NCBI GenBank assembly: GCA_965276785.1
Contig: OZ255629.1
Location: 744,001-808,000 of the forward strand
Reading direction: 5' to 3'
Origin: LMUY01 sp965276785
Lineage (GTDB): Bacteria; Pseudomonadota; Alphaproteobacteria; Acetobacterales; Acetobacteraceae
DNA: 64,000 bases
Shown: positions 36,386-44,793 of the stretch, in pieces
How positions within the stretch are numbered: the first letter of the stretch is position 1
How the letters are laid out: each line of letters begins with the position of its first letter
Notes under the pieces: model-generated
Told to the model about the DNA's origin: nothing
The model's input: the letters and a program-made list of their open reading frames with translations, nothing else
Database searches by the model: none
Made by a program: the position numbers and the translations under genes

Positions 36386-37456
36386 CTACGGTGGGTTTTG
36401 CTTGGCTGACAAGTCCGCGTCCGCCAGCAAGGTTGCCACTGCCGCAAGGCTGCCCTGCGAGGCGGGGTCGAGCGCCAGGGCACCGGCGTCGTGATAGGCG
36501 ACGACGAGGCCGGTCGGCGAGAACGCATGCAGGGCGGCGGCGAGCGGCGCGGGCGGCTCCAGCATGGCCAGATTCATCTGCACCAGCCAGACTTGCCCGG
36601 CGAATTCGCTGAAATTGCCGGCAAGTTCATCGCCGAAGCTATCCGCGAACACGACCAGCCGGCCCGGCCCCGGATGCTTGAAAGTGACCACACCTCGGGG
36701 GGGCGCGGGCGTGCAACGCGAGTCGCATTGCTGCACGCCGGCGTGACGCAGGTCCGGGGTGCGGATGCGGTCATGCAGCCCCGCGCCTGGGTAATAGCCG
36801 TTGAGGTCTGACGACCGATTGTCCGGCCGCAGGCGGAGGGTGAGTTCTTGCGTGAGCCCCATACTTTCGGCCACCTGCTCGGCCACTCGCAACGGGCCTT
36901 CGCCCGCCCAATGGAAATGATGCCGGGGCAACACGTCGAATTGGCGGTTCAGCGCCTGCATGAAGCCGAGCGGGTAGACGATGGCCGGGTCGTGCAGGGC
37001 CGCAACCAGGCGGTCGGCCGCCGGATCGCTGCAGGGCGTGCCGGGGGGCAAATCCTGCGGGTCCAGCCGTGGGGCGGTGGGCACGATCAGGAAGCGGAAC
37101 GGCAGCCCGGTGGCTTGCCCCGCGCGCAGGATGGGGCGGATGCCGCCGACCGCCCGGGCAAGGGCCGCCGGGCCGACCGTGCTACCGCACACGTCCGAAA
37201 TCAGCGAGCCCGGCAGGCTGCCGGCATGGTTGCCCAGGAACACGCGGCCATTCTGCCCCACCACCAAAGGCGGCGGCAGGTAGCCGGTGAGCCGGTAGTT
37301 CAGCCAGGCCTCTAGACGCTGGATGGGGCCGAAACGCAGCGTCAGCACGGCCGCGAGGACCGCCAGGACCAGCAAAACCAACGCGCGCCGCCGTTTTGGC
37401 GGCGGCTGAGCCCGGGCTGTTGCGGCGGCGTGGGGAGAAACGTCCAACGGTGACAC
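36386..37456 (-). CDS. Membrane-anchored SGNH hydrolase-like (AlgX/AlgJ-type) protein
   Basis: 356-aa protein with one N-terminal TM helix (ALVLLVLAVLAAVLTL) and a periplasmic domain like the AlgX/AlgJ/WssH acyltransferase-associated SGNH fold. FLIVPTAPRLDPQDLP corresponds to the block that usually reads VPxK, HHFHWAGEGPLRVAEQ to the HWT-x-x-G block, and VVFADSFGDELA to the GDSF-type nucleophile loop with the Ser. Family members O-acetylate exopolysaccharides. The start is GTG 37456. It lies between ilvC and leuA (38- and 162-base gaps) although its role seems unrelated; no MBOAT acyltransferase is in the window. Confidence 0.65.
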   Translation of the reverse strand: MSPLDVSPHAAATARAQPPPKRRRALVLLVLAVLAAVLTLRFGPIQRLEAWLNYRLTGYLPPPLVVGQNGRVFLGNHAGSLPGSLISDVCGSTVGPAALARAVGGIRPILRAGQATGLPFRFLIVPTAPRLDPQDLPPGTPCSDPAADRLVAALHDPAIVYPLGFMQALNRQFDVLPRHHFHWAGEGPLRVAEQVAESMGLTQELTLRLRPDNRSSDLNGYYPGAGLHDRIRTPDLRHAGVQQCDSRCTPAPPRGVVTFKHPGPGRLVVFADSFGDELAGNFSEFAGQVWLVQMNLAMLEPPAPLAAALHAFSPTGLVVAYHDAGALALDPASQGSLAAVATLLADADLSAKQNPP

Positions 37457-37494
37457 TCTCTCTCGCTAGCGGAGGAGAGTTTTCGCAGACATAG

Positions 37495-38514
37495 CTAATT
37501 CCGTGCTTTGTCCACCAGGGCGTTCTGCTTGATCCACGGCATCATGGCCCGGAGCGTCTCGCCCACCTGCTCGATTGGGTGTTCGGCCATGCGGCGGCGA
37601 GTGGCCTTGAAGCTGGACTGGTTGACCCGGTTCTCCAACATCCAGTCCCGCGCGAAGCGGCCGGACTGGATGTCGGCCAGCACGCGCTTCATCTCGGCCT
37701 TGGTCTCGGCCGTGATGATGCGGGGGCCGCTGGTGTATTCGCCGTACTCGGCGGTGTTGCTGATCGAGTAGTTCATGTTGGCGATACCGCCCTCGTAGAT
37801 CAGGTCCACGATCAGCTTAACCTCGTGCAGGCACTCGAAATAAGCCATTTCGGGGGCGTAACCGGCCTCTACCAGCGTCTCGAACCCGCCCTTAATGAGT
37901 TCCACCAAGCCGCCACACAGCACCACCTGCTCGCCGAACAGGTCGGTCTCGCATTCTTCCTTGAAGGTGGTCTCGATGATGCCGGCACGGCCGCCGCCAA
38001 TGGCGCTGGCATAGGACAGGGCGATCTCCAACGCGTTGCCGGAGGGGTTCTGCGCCACCGCGACCAGGCAGGGCACGCCGCCGCCGCGCTGGTACTCGCT
38101 GCGCACGGTGTGACCGGGGCCTTTGGGCGCGATCATGAACACGTCGATGTCCGACCGTGGGTCGAGCAGGTTGAAGTGCACGTTGAGGCCGTGCGCGAAG
38201 GCGAGGGCGGCGCCGGGCTTCATGTTGGGGGCGAGTTTGTCGCGGTAGAGGTCGCCTTGGATTTCGTCGGGGGTGAGCACCATGACAACGTCGGCCTGGC
38301 GGGCGGCGTCGGCGGGGTCCATGACGGGAAGGCCGGCGGCTTCGGCTTTCTTGACGCCGGCCGAGCCAGGGCGCAGGCCGACGATGACGTCGGTGACTCC
38401 GGAATCGTGCAGGTTCTGAGCATGGGCGTGGCCCTGGCTGCCGAAGCCGATGATCGCGACTTTCTTGGCCTTGATGAGGTTCACGTCGGCGTCGCGATCG
38501 TAATAGACACGCAT
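37495..38514 (-). CDS. ilvC: Ketol-acid reductoisomerase
   Basis: 339-aa class I KARI, which isomerises and reduces acetolactate or acetohydroxybutyrate using NADPH in valine and isoleucine synthesis. VAIIGFGSQGHAHAQNL is the NADP-binding loop; PKGPGHTVRSEYQRGGGVP and ETTFKEECETDLFGEQ hold the Mg ligands. The length is exactly typical. ATG 38514 has CAGGAG upstream. The frame extends upstream through a palindromic repeat (38542-38657), which is not part of the gene. Confidence 0.96.
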   Translation of the reverse strand: MRVYYDRDADVNLIKAKKVAIIGFGSQGHAHAQNLHDSGVTDVIVGLRPGSAGVKKAEAAGLPVMDPADAARQADVVMVLTPDEIQGDLYRDKLAPNMKPGAALAFAHGLNVHFNLLDPRSDIDVFMIAPKGPGHTVRSEYQRGGGVPCLVAVAQNPSGNALEIALSYASAIGGGRAGIIETTFKEECETDLFGEQVVLCGGLVELIKGGFETLVEAGYAPEMAYFECLHEVKLIVDLIYEGGIANMNYSISNTAEYGEYTSGPRIITAETKAEMKRVLADIQSGRFARDWMLENRVNQSSFKATRRRMAEHPIEQVGETLRAMMPWIKQNALVDKARN

Positions 38515-38541
38515 GGTTTTGGGCTCCTGCAGAATGACTTT

Positions 38542-38657
38542 AGTCATGGCAGGGCTTGACCCTGCCATCCACGCGGTCCGGGTTGCATCCGGCCTGGCGA
38601 GCAGGGCCGGATGCGTGGGTTCCGCGTGGATGCCCGGATCAAGTCCGGGCATGACGG
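38542..38657. repeat. Cruciform palindromic repeat between ilvC and its upstream neighbour
   Basis: The outer arms GTCATGGCAGGGCTTGACCC and the reverse of ATCAAGTCCGGGCATGAC, extended by CCACGCGG/CCGCGTGG, belong to the same family as the repeat at 17709. Between them is a perfect 10-bp stem GCATCCGGCC/GGCCGGATGC (38585-38594 and 38605-38614). Each outer arm is itself a small palindrome, so the whole unit can form a cruciform. It sits in the ilvH-ilvC intergenic space of the operon and could attenuate or stabilise the transcript. Confidence 0.75.
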
Positions 38658-38662
38658 TAGTT

Positions 38663-38896
38663 TTACGGTCGTGGTTTAGCCATCGGTGGCGACCAGATAA
38701 AGAATGAAGCCAGGGCGGATCCAAGGGCAAGCAGGGCGGCGATCATGCCAAAGTCGGATGGCGCTAATGACAAATACCGAGGAAGCCCAGTAAAATCGAC
38801 ACTTGGACGAAGGTGGTAGGCGAAGGCCGCCAAGAAGCCAAAAAAGTAGCCGATTACCCCCGTGGCCTTGGCCGCGATAGCGAGATGGAAACGCAT
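38663..38896 (-). CDS. Small two-TM membrane protein
   Basis: 77-aa protein with two hydrophobic helices, AKATGVIGYFFGFLAAFAYHL and GMIAALLALGSALASFFIW, joined by a polar loop (RPSVDFTGLPRYLSLAPSD). ATG 38896 is preceded by GAAGG; the longer frame to 38986 enters the ilvH gene region in reverse. It lies between ilvH and ilvC on the same strand. The family is not recognised, and the GC content is lower than in the neighbouring genes. It could be a real operon member or a recent insertion. Confidence 0.5.
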   Translation of the reverse strand: MRFHLAIAAKATGVIGYFFGFLAAFAYHLRPSVDFTGLPRYLSLAPSDFGMIAALLALGSALASFFIWSPPMAKPRP

Positions 38897-38966
38897 GGCA
38901 GAGCCTTCATTTCGAAGCCGTGACGCCTGCGGCTCAGCGTTTGCACCCGATTCTGCCGCACCGTCA

Positions 38967-39473
38967 TTACAACATGCTTGTCCCACGCGCGATGGCGGCC
39001 ACCCCGCTGCGCGACACTTCGGCCAATCCCAGCGGCCGCATCAATGCAATGAACGCGTCGATCTTCTCCGTCCCGCCAGTCAGCTCGAACACGAAGCTGC
39101 CGACCGTGGCATCGACTACGCGGGCGCGGAACGCGTCGGCGATGCGCAGGCCCTCGCTGCGCTCCGTGCCGCTCGACACCACCTTGATCAATGCAAGCTC
39201 GCGCGCAATGTGCGGCCCCTCCTTGGTGAGGTCCGCCACCTTATACACCGGTACCAGGCGGCCCAGTTGCGCCTTGATCTGCCCGATCACCATTTCGGTG
39301 CCGCTGGTCACCACGTTGATGCGGCTGCGGCCGCGGTCGTCGCTCACCGGGGCCACGGTCAGGCTATCGATGTTGTAGCCGCGGCCGCTGAACAACCCGA
39401 TCACCCGCGCCAACACGCCCGACTCGTTCTCCACCAGCACCGAGATCGTCGCGGTCTGCAGCGGCTCCGACAT
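38967..39473 (-). CDS. ilvH: Acetolactate synthase small subunit
   Basis: 168-aa regulatory subunit. The N-terminal ACT domain starts ISVLVENESGVLARVIGLFS and contains GRGYNIDSLTVAP, the valine-binding region; the C-terminal part (VVDATVGSFVFELTG) is the usual second domain that activates the catalytic subunit. ATG 39473 overlaps the stop of ilvB (TGATG), ensuring paired translation. Confidence 0.94.
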   Translation of the reverse strand: MSEPLQTATISVLVENESGVLARVIGLFSGRGYNIDSLTVAPVSDDRGRSRINVVTSGTEMVIGQIKAQLGRLVPVYKVADLTKEGPHIARELALIKVVSSGTERSEGLRIADAFRARVVDATVGSFVFELTGGTEKIDAFIALMRPLGLAEVSRSGVAAIARGTSML

Positions 39474-41263
39474 CACACTAGCATCAGACCGGCATCGGTC
39501 AGCCCAGCGGCACGGCTGTCGCCGCCAGGCCCCAGGATCATCTCGTTGTGGGCGGCGCCGGACGGGATCATCGGGTAACAATTCTCTGTCTCGTCAACGC
39601 AAATGTCGGCGATCACCGGGCCGGGCGTAGCCAGCATGCGCTCGATCACGCCGTCCAACTCGCCAACCGCCGTCGCCCGGAGCCCGATGGCGCCGAACGC
39701 CTCGGCCAGCTTGACGAAGTCCGGCAGGGCGGCGCTGTAGCTTTCCGAATAGCGGCTGCCATGCAGCAAGTCCTGCCACTGGCGAACCATGCCCATGTAG
39801 TGGTTGTTCAGGATGAACACCTTTACCGGCAGGCGATACTGCGCCAGCGTCGCCATTTCCTGAATGTTCATCAGGATGGACGCCTCGCCGGCGATGTCGA
39901 TGCAAAGCGCATCGGGGTGCGCCACCTGAACGCCGGCGGCGGCGGGTAGGCCGTAGCCCATGGTGCCGAGCCCGCCCGAGGTCATCCAGCGGCGGGGCTG
40001 CTCGAAGCCGAAATGCTGCGCGGCCCACATCTGATGCTGGCCGACTTCGGTGCTGATGAAAGTATCTCGCCCGGCGCAAGCGGCATGCAGGCGGCGGATC
40101 GCATGCTGCGGCTTGATAATGGCGCCGGGCGCCGGGTCCTGCTCGTAGCGCATGCAATCGGTTTCGCGCCAGGCGTCAATCAGGCGCCACCACTCGGCCA
40201 AGGCGGCACGGTCCTGCCGCTGGCTGTCCTCGTTCCAGGCGGCGATCATGGCGCGCAGGATGCGTCGGGCATCGCCCACCACCGGCACGTCTACCGCCAC
40301 GTTCTTGTTGATGGAGGACGGGTCGATGTCGCAGTGGATCTTCTGCGCGTGCGGCGCGAACGCGTCGAGCCGGCCGGTGACCCGGTCGTCGAACCGGGCG
40401 CCGATGTTTAGCATCACATCACAGCCATGCATGGCGAGATTGGCCTGCACCGTGCCATGCATTCCGAGCATGCCGAGGAACTGCGGGTCCGAAGCGGGAT
40501 AGGCGCCCAGCCCCATCAGGGTGGAGGTGCAGGGCATGCCGGTCAGCCGCACGAACTCGCGCAGGGCGGCACTGGCGTCGTCCCCGGCGTTGATCACGCC
40601 GCCGCCGCTATAGACGATCGGGCGGCGCGCGCCCTTCAGCAGCGCCACGGCGGCGCGGATTTGCGCCGGGTCGGGCTCGGTGCGGGGGCGATAGGAGCGG
40701 TGCGGCTCGGTCGAGGGCGGTGTGTAGGGCGCCTGGGCGATCAGCACGTCCTTCGGCAGGTCGACCACCACCGGGCCGGGGCGGCCGCTGGCGGCGATGG
40801 CGAAGGCCTCGTGCACCACGCGCGCCAGATCCTCACTGCGCTTGACCAGGTAGTTGTGCTTGGTGGCAGGCCGGGTGATGCCGGTGGTGTCCGCCTCCTG
40901 GAAGGCGTCGTTGCCGATCAAGTGCGTCGGCACTTGGCCGGTGAGGCAGACGATTGGCACGCTGTCCATCAGCGCGTCCACCAGCCCGGTGACGGCGTTG
41001 GTGGCGCCCGGCCCGCTGGTGACGAGCACCACGCCCACCTTGCCGGTAGAACGGGCGTAGCCCTCGGCCGCATGGACGGCGGCCTGCTCGTGACGGACCA
41101 GAATGTGGCGAATGGCATTCTGCTGGTAGATCGCATCGTAGATCGGCAGCACCGCGCCGCCGGGGTAGCCGAATACGACCTCGACCCCCTGATCCTTTAA
41201 GGCCTGCAACAGGATTTCGGCGCCGGACCGGCGATGGGCAGTGTGGTGCGTCATGCGATCCAT
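39473..41263 (-). CDS. ilvB: Acetolactate synthase large subunit
   Basis: 596-aa thiamine-diphosphate enzyme for valine, isoleucine and leucine synthesis. VFGYPGGAVLPIYDAI starts the Pyr domain with the catalytic Glu in VRHEQAAVHAAEGYAR; SGGLGTMGYGLPAAAG and the ThDP site IDIAGEASILMNIQE, with NNHYMGMVRQWQ after it, form the PP domain. The usual GDGS is AGEAS, a form I associate with alphaproteobacterial IlvB. The start is ATG 41263, or 41254 (MTHHTAH) as a close alternative. It follows miaA by 22 bases. Confidence 0.94.
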   Translation of the reverse strand: MDRMTHHTAHRRSGAEILLQALKDQGVEVVFGYPGGAVLPIYDAIYQQNAIRHILVRHEQAAVHAAEGYARSTGKVGVVLVTSGPGATNAVTGLVDALMDSVPIVCLTGQVPTHLIGNDAFQEADTTGITRPATKHNYLVKRSEDLARVVHEAFAIAASGRPGPVVVDLPKDVLIAQAPYTPPSTEPHRSYRPRTEPDPAQIRAAVALLKGARRPIVYSGGGVINAGDDASAALREFVRLTGMPCTSTLMGLGAYPASDPQFLGMLGMHGTVQANLAMHGCDVMLNIGARFDDRVTGRLDAFAPHAQKIHCDIDPSSINKNVAVDVPVVGDARRILRAMIAAWNEDSQRQDRAALAEWWRLIDAWRETDCMRYEQDPAPGAIIKPQHAIRRLHAACAGRDTFISTEVGQHQMWAAQHFGFEQPRRWMTSGGLGTMGYGLPAAAGVQVAHPDALCIDIAGEASILMNIQEMATLAQYRLPVKVFILNNHYMGMVRQWQDLLHGSRYSESYSAALPDFVKLAEAFGAIGLRATAVGELDGVIERMLATPGPVIADICVDETENCYPMIPSGAAHNEMILGPGGDSRAAGLTDAGLMLV

Positions 41264-41285
41264 CTACGGGCGGCGAGCAGGAGAA

Positions 41286-42272
41286 TCAATCCGGCAAGCA
41301 CAGAAACTGCTGCATACCTGCTATCAATGTTGTCGAAAGTTGCGCAGAATGCTTATATCGCGAAGGAATAATACTGATTTGCGCCGCCGAGGCGAGCGTT
41401 TGATGGGCAAACCAGGTCGCCTGACGTTTGGTGTACTGCCCCGTGGCGAGCACCGCCCGGCGTTCGGCGTCGGCAAGGCTGATCTCGCCGCGCAGGAACG
41501 CAAGCAGGTCCGGCACCCCAAGCGCCCGCATCGCCGGCAAGGCCGGGTTCAGACCCTGGGCGGCCAAGGCTGCAACTTCCTCAACCGCCCCGGCCGCCAG
41601 CATGGCGGTAAAGCGGCTGGCGATGGCGGCGCGCAGTTCGGTGCGGGCCGGGTCGAGCCGCACGACCGTAAATTCCCAGCCTGGCGGGGCCGGCGCGGCG
41701 GAGAGCCATTCCGCCAAGCCTCGCCCGGTGCCGCGCCATACTTCCCAGGCGCGCGCGACCCGCTGGCCGTCGTGGGGGCGTAGGCCCTGGGCGGTCGCCG
41801 GGTCGATGGCGAGCAGCCTTGCGTGCAGCGCTGGCGCGCCCTCGGTGGCCACTAAGTGGCGGGCTTCGTCGCGGGCGGCGGCTCCCGGGTCCGGGATGTC
41901 GGCCAGACCGGCGGTGAGCGCGCGAAGGTAGAGGCCGCTGCCGCCACAGAGAATTGGTGTCGCCGCCCCGTCCATGGCTGCCAGCGCGGCGCTGCGCCAC
42001 CAGGCGACACTGCCCGGCTCGGCGGCCGCGCGCACGCCGTAGAGCGCATGCGGCACCATCGCCTCCTGCTGCGGCGTGGGGCGCGCGGTGAGGATGCGCA
42101 ACTCGCGGTATACCTGCATGGCATCGGCGTTGATCACCGTGCCGCCGAACCGCTGGGCCAAGTGCAGCGCCAAAACGGATTTGCCGCTGCAGGTCGGCCC
42201 GGCGACGATGATGGCTCGCTTTGGCAACCGTCTTGCCGCCGCCGTGCCACTCTGCCATTGCGCCGGCGCCAT
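41286..42272 (-). CDS. miaA: tRNA dimethylallyltransferase MiaA
   Basis: About 313-328 aa enzyme that prenylates A37 of tRNAs reading UNN codons. The P-loop is IIVAGPTCSGKSVLALHLA, followed by VINADAMQVYRELRILTARP; GGSGLYLRALTAGL and RALGVPDLLAFLRGEISL are further MiaA landmarks, and ATGQYTKRQATWF is the C-terminal tRNA-binding element. ATG 42272 overlaps the divergent serB start codon by two bases; TTG 42227 (LPKRAIIV) is an alternative that would leave a 43-base gap. It heads the ilv run. Confidence 0.9.
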   Translation of the reverse strand: MAPAQWQSGTAAARRLPKRAIIVAGPTCSGKSVLALHLAQRFGGTVINADAMQVYRELRILTARPTPQQEAMVPHALYGVRAAAEPGSVAWWRSAALAAMDGAATPILCGGSGLYLRALTAGLADIPDPGAAARDEARHLVATEGAPALHARLLAIDPATAQGLRPHDGQRVARAWEVWRGTGRGLAEWLSAAPAPPGWEFTVVRLDPARTELRAAIASRFTAMLAAGAVEEVAALAAQGLNPALPAMRALGVPDLLAFLRGEISLADAERRAVLATGQYTKRQATWFAHQTLASAAQISIIPSRYKHSAQLSTTLIAGMQQFLCLPD

Positions 42273-43149
42273 GCCGCATATCCTCACCCTGGTGGCCGCC
42301 CGCGCCGCCGCCACGCTTTCGCCCGGCACGATCACCCGGGTGCGCGACGCCGTCCAGGGCGGCACACCTCTCGTGCTCTCGCCCGGCGAGGCGGTGGACG
42401 TCCCCTGCCCGAGCGCGCCCGACATGGCCGTCGTGCGAGCGGCGCTGGCGGGCGAGGCGGTGGATGCGCTGCCGGTGCGCTCCCGCGGACGGCGCAAGGG
42501 GCTGCTGGTAGCGGACATGGACAGCACCATCGTAACCGGCGAGACGCTGGACGAACTGGCCGGGCAGGCGGGCTTGGGCGAGCAAGTGGCGGCGGTCACC
42601 AGGCGCTCGATGAACGGCGAGGTGGATTTTACCGATGCCTTGCGCCAGCGGGTCGCGTTGTTGCGCGGCTTGGAACTCGCGGCGCTGGAGCGGACCTGGG
42701 CGGGGGTGCGGCTGACCGAGGGGGCGCAAACGCTGGTGGCCACCATGCGGGCGCACAATGCTGCCGCGGCGCTGGTCTCGGGCGGGTTTAGCTTCTTCAC
42801 CGCCCGGGTGGCGGCGCTGTGCGGCTTCGATGTGCATCGGGCCAACACGCTGCTAGACGATGGCACCGTGCTGACGGGAGATGTAGGCGAGCCGGTGCTC
42901 GACCGCAGCGCCAAGCTGGCCGCGCTGGAGGAACTGGCGGCTGCGCGCGGCTTGAAGCTCGCGGCCACGCTCGCGGTGGGCGACGGGGCGAACGACCTGG
43001 CGATGCTGGGCGCGGCGGGCATGGGGGTGGCATTCCATGCCCGGCCGGTAGTGGCGGAGGGCGCGCGGCTGCGCGTGGACCATGCGGACTTGCGGGCGCT
43101 GCTGTTTGCGCAGGGCTATCCTCTCAGCGAGCACGTTGGGATGCGATAG
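42271..43149 (+). CDS. serB: Phosphoserine phosphatase
   Basis: 292-aa HAD phosphatase for the last step of serine synthesis. The catalytic DxDST motif is LLVADMDSTIVTGETLDELA, motif II is LVSGGFSFFTARVA, and the motif III/IV region is VGDGANDLAMLGAAGMGVAF. An N-terminal domain of about 80 residues precedes it, as in E. coli SerB. MPHILTLVA at 42271 is the standard start. It is transcribed divergently from miaA, and the two ATGs share the bases AT. Confidence 0.94.
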   Translation: MPHILTLVAARAAATLSPGTITRVRDAVQGGTPLVLSPGEAVDVPCPSAPDMAVVRAALAGEAVDALPVRSRGRRKGLLVADMDSTIVTGETLDELAGQAGLGEQVAAVTRRSMNGEVDFTDALRQRVALLRGLELAALERTWAGVRLTEGAQTLVATMRAHNAAAALVSGGFSFFTARVAALCGFDVHRANTLLDDGTVLTGDVGEPVLDRSAKLAALEELAAARGLKLAATLAVGDGANDLAMLGAAGMGVAFHARPVVAEGARLRVDHADLRALLFAQGYPLSEHVGMR

Positions 43150-43150
43150 C

Positions 43151-44380
43151 TTAGGCAAACTTAAAGTCAGCGGGAACAATGGCGTTCTTGGGTATGCCTT
43201 GAAGATAGATCTCACCACCTTGGCCACCGGTAAAGACGATGCTGTCGCTGGGACCATTGGAGATGATGTTCAGGCTGGCAAATGAGCTGTTCCACTTGCT
43301 CTGGATTTCGAGCACATCGGCGGAAGGGTTAAATCCGCTGATCACGGCGCCGCCCTCAGTCCCTCCATACTGCAGCATCACCCTCTCCGGTGCGGCGGCG
43401 ATCAGCGCATCATCGCCATTTATCGAGTAAATATAGCTCAGCCCGCTATGTGGCGAAGCAATGGTCTGCGGTGAGATCGCGGGAGCGAGCAATCCGTTTT
43501 CTGGCCGCGGCACCAGGCCGCCGGATAGCTCGCCCAATTCGGTCTGCAAGACTGAGAACGGCACGCCGGAGGTAAGCTCCGCCCGCGCAGCGGCGAGCTG
43601 AACCGTGTCAGGACCGTGCCCTAAACCGGATTGATATGCCGCAATTACATCACCGGTCAGTTCGGGGCTGTCGATCAGCGCGGTCTGCACTTGTGCGAGC
43701 GAGCCGCCACTCGCGAGAGACTGGGCCCAAAAGGCGAGCCCAGCCGAGTCGGGAGCGCGGCCCAAGGTCGTCTCGTAGGTGTTTACCAGGTCGTTCTGCG
43801 CCTCGGGGCTACTGGCGACAAGCGCGGCGATGCCGGCCAAGGATTGGCCGTTGGCAAGTGCTTGCTCGAAATTGGCCAAGCCGGCTGGATCGGCCGGGCG
43901 GCCGAGTTCGTTTTGGTAGATGGTGTTGAGATGCGCGCGGGCCTCTGGGCTGGCGGCGATGTTGGTGCGCAATTGCGCTTGGGTCAGGCCGTCGGAAAGA
44001 GCGTATTCCGACGACGCCAGCCCCGACAGATCGGCAGTGCGGCCCAAGACGGACTGATAGATGGCGTTGATGTGGACTCGGCTTTCCGCACTGAAGGCAA
44101 GCTCCTGCCGGAGGCTGGCAAGCGAGAGGAAATTGCCCACGGCAGCGGTGCTGTTGGCAAGCGCGGCGGCATCGATTGGCCGGCCCAAGACCTGCTGGTA
44201 GAGCTTCTGCAGGGCTGCTTGCCCTTCCGGGCTGCTCGCCAGCGCGGCTTGGAGCTGCTGGATGGTTTCGCCATTGCCCACGGCGGCGGTGGCGGCGGCC
44301 AAGCCAGCCGGGTCAGCATCCCGGCCCAGCGCCGACTCGTACGCCCCACGCACAAAGGCGGCGTTGAACGATCCCGACAT
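43151..44380 (-). CDS. DUF4214 repeat protein, probable secreted adhesin-like
   Basis: 409-aa protein with six repeats of 47-50 residues, each starting like IYQNELGRPADPAGL (Y-x4-LGR-x-xD-x-x-GL) and ending in a short helix; the sixth (AYQSGLGHGPDT) is degenerate. These are DUF4214 repeats, common in RTX, S-layer and allergen-like proteins exported by type I systems. The C-terminal 110 residues change to a beta-rich stretch with GGTEGGAVISGFNPSADVLE and GGQGGEIYLQGI, reminiscent of hemolysin-type secretion ends, but no GGxGxD nonapeptides are seen. No signal peptide and no type I exporter genes are present. AGGAG precedes ATG 44380. It converges with serB (1-base gap). Confidence 0.82.
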   Translation of the reverse strand: MSGSFNAAFVRGAYESALGRDADPAGLAAATAAVGNGETIQQLQAALASSPEGQAALQKLYQQVLGRPIDAAALANSTAAVGNFLSLASLRQELAFSAESRVHINAIYQSVLGRTADLSGLASSEYALSDGLTQAQLRTNIAASPEARAHLNTIYQNELGRPADPAGLANFEQALANGQSLAGIAALVASSPEAQNDLVNTYETTLGRAPDSAGLAFWAQSLASGGSLAQVQTALIDSPELTGDVIAAYQSGLGHGPDTVQLAAARAELTSGVPFSVLQTELGELSGGLVPRPENGLLAPAISPQTIASPHSGLSYIYSINGDDALIAAAPERVMLQYGGTEGGAVISGFNPSADVLEIQSKWNSSFASLNIISNGPSDSIVFTGGQGGEIYLQGIPKNAIVPADFKFA

Positions 44381-44610
44381 GAAGGCTCCTTTCGCGGCGC
44401 TGAACAGCCAGGCAGGCGCCGTGGTTTGCTACCTAGAGTAGTAAAGTGCCGATTGCGCATCGTTTGTCAATGCGATCGAAAAAGCGATGGAACTGTGTTG
44501 CTGCACTACCTCAGTATGGAGTTGGGCCGCTGCGACACGCCCTTGCCTGCCACGCAACGGCGAAGTAAGCGGACGCGGCCCGGCACGCCATAAGCAAAGG
44601 GAAACGTTCT

Positions 44611-44793
44611 TTGGCCGCCTTACTGCTCATCCCGTTCATCGGCTTGCTCTGGCTGCCGTTCTACAACCACGCTGGCCCGGCTTTGTTCGGCTTCCCCTTC
44701 TTCTACTGGTATCAACTCGCCTGGGTGCCAGTCACCGCTTTGCTCACCTACCTCGTCCTGCTCGGCAGCAAGCGGCCGGGAGACGGCGCGTGA
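44611..44793 (+). CDS. DUF3311-type small membrane subunit of a solute symporter
   Basis: 60-aa protein with two TM helices: LLLIPFIGLLWLPFYN and YWYQLAWVPVTALLTYLVLL. This is the usual DUF3311/YhdT-like partner encoded directly before SSS symporters. The start is TTG 44611 with AAAGGGA upstream. The stop overlaps the symporter start by four bases. The 230 bases before it, up to the divergent DUF4214 gene, hold no CDS and no clear promoter. Confidence 0.75.
   Translation: MAALLLIPFIGLLWLPFYNHAGPALFGFPFFYWYQLAWVPVTALLTYLVLLGSKRPGDGA

Noticed and set aside
43151..44380. Repeats in the DUF4214 gene as a possible CRISPR or tandem DNA repeat
   Set aside because: The periodicity is at protein level with diverged codons and no spacer-repeat structure in the DNA.
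44487..44789. Upstream extension of the symporter frame to a start at 44487
   Set aside because: It runs through the DUF3311 gene in another frame and lacks the family N-terminus; the coupled ATG 44790 is better.
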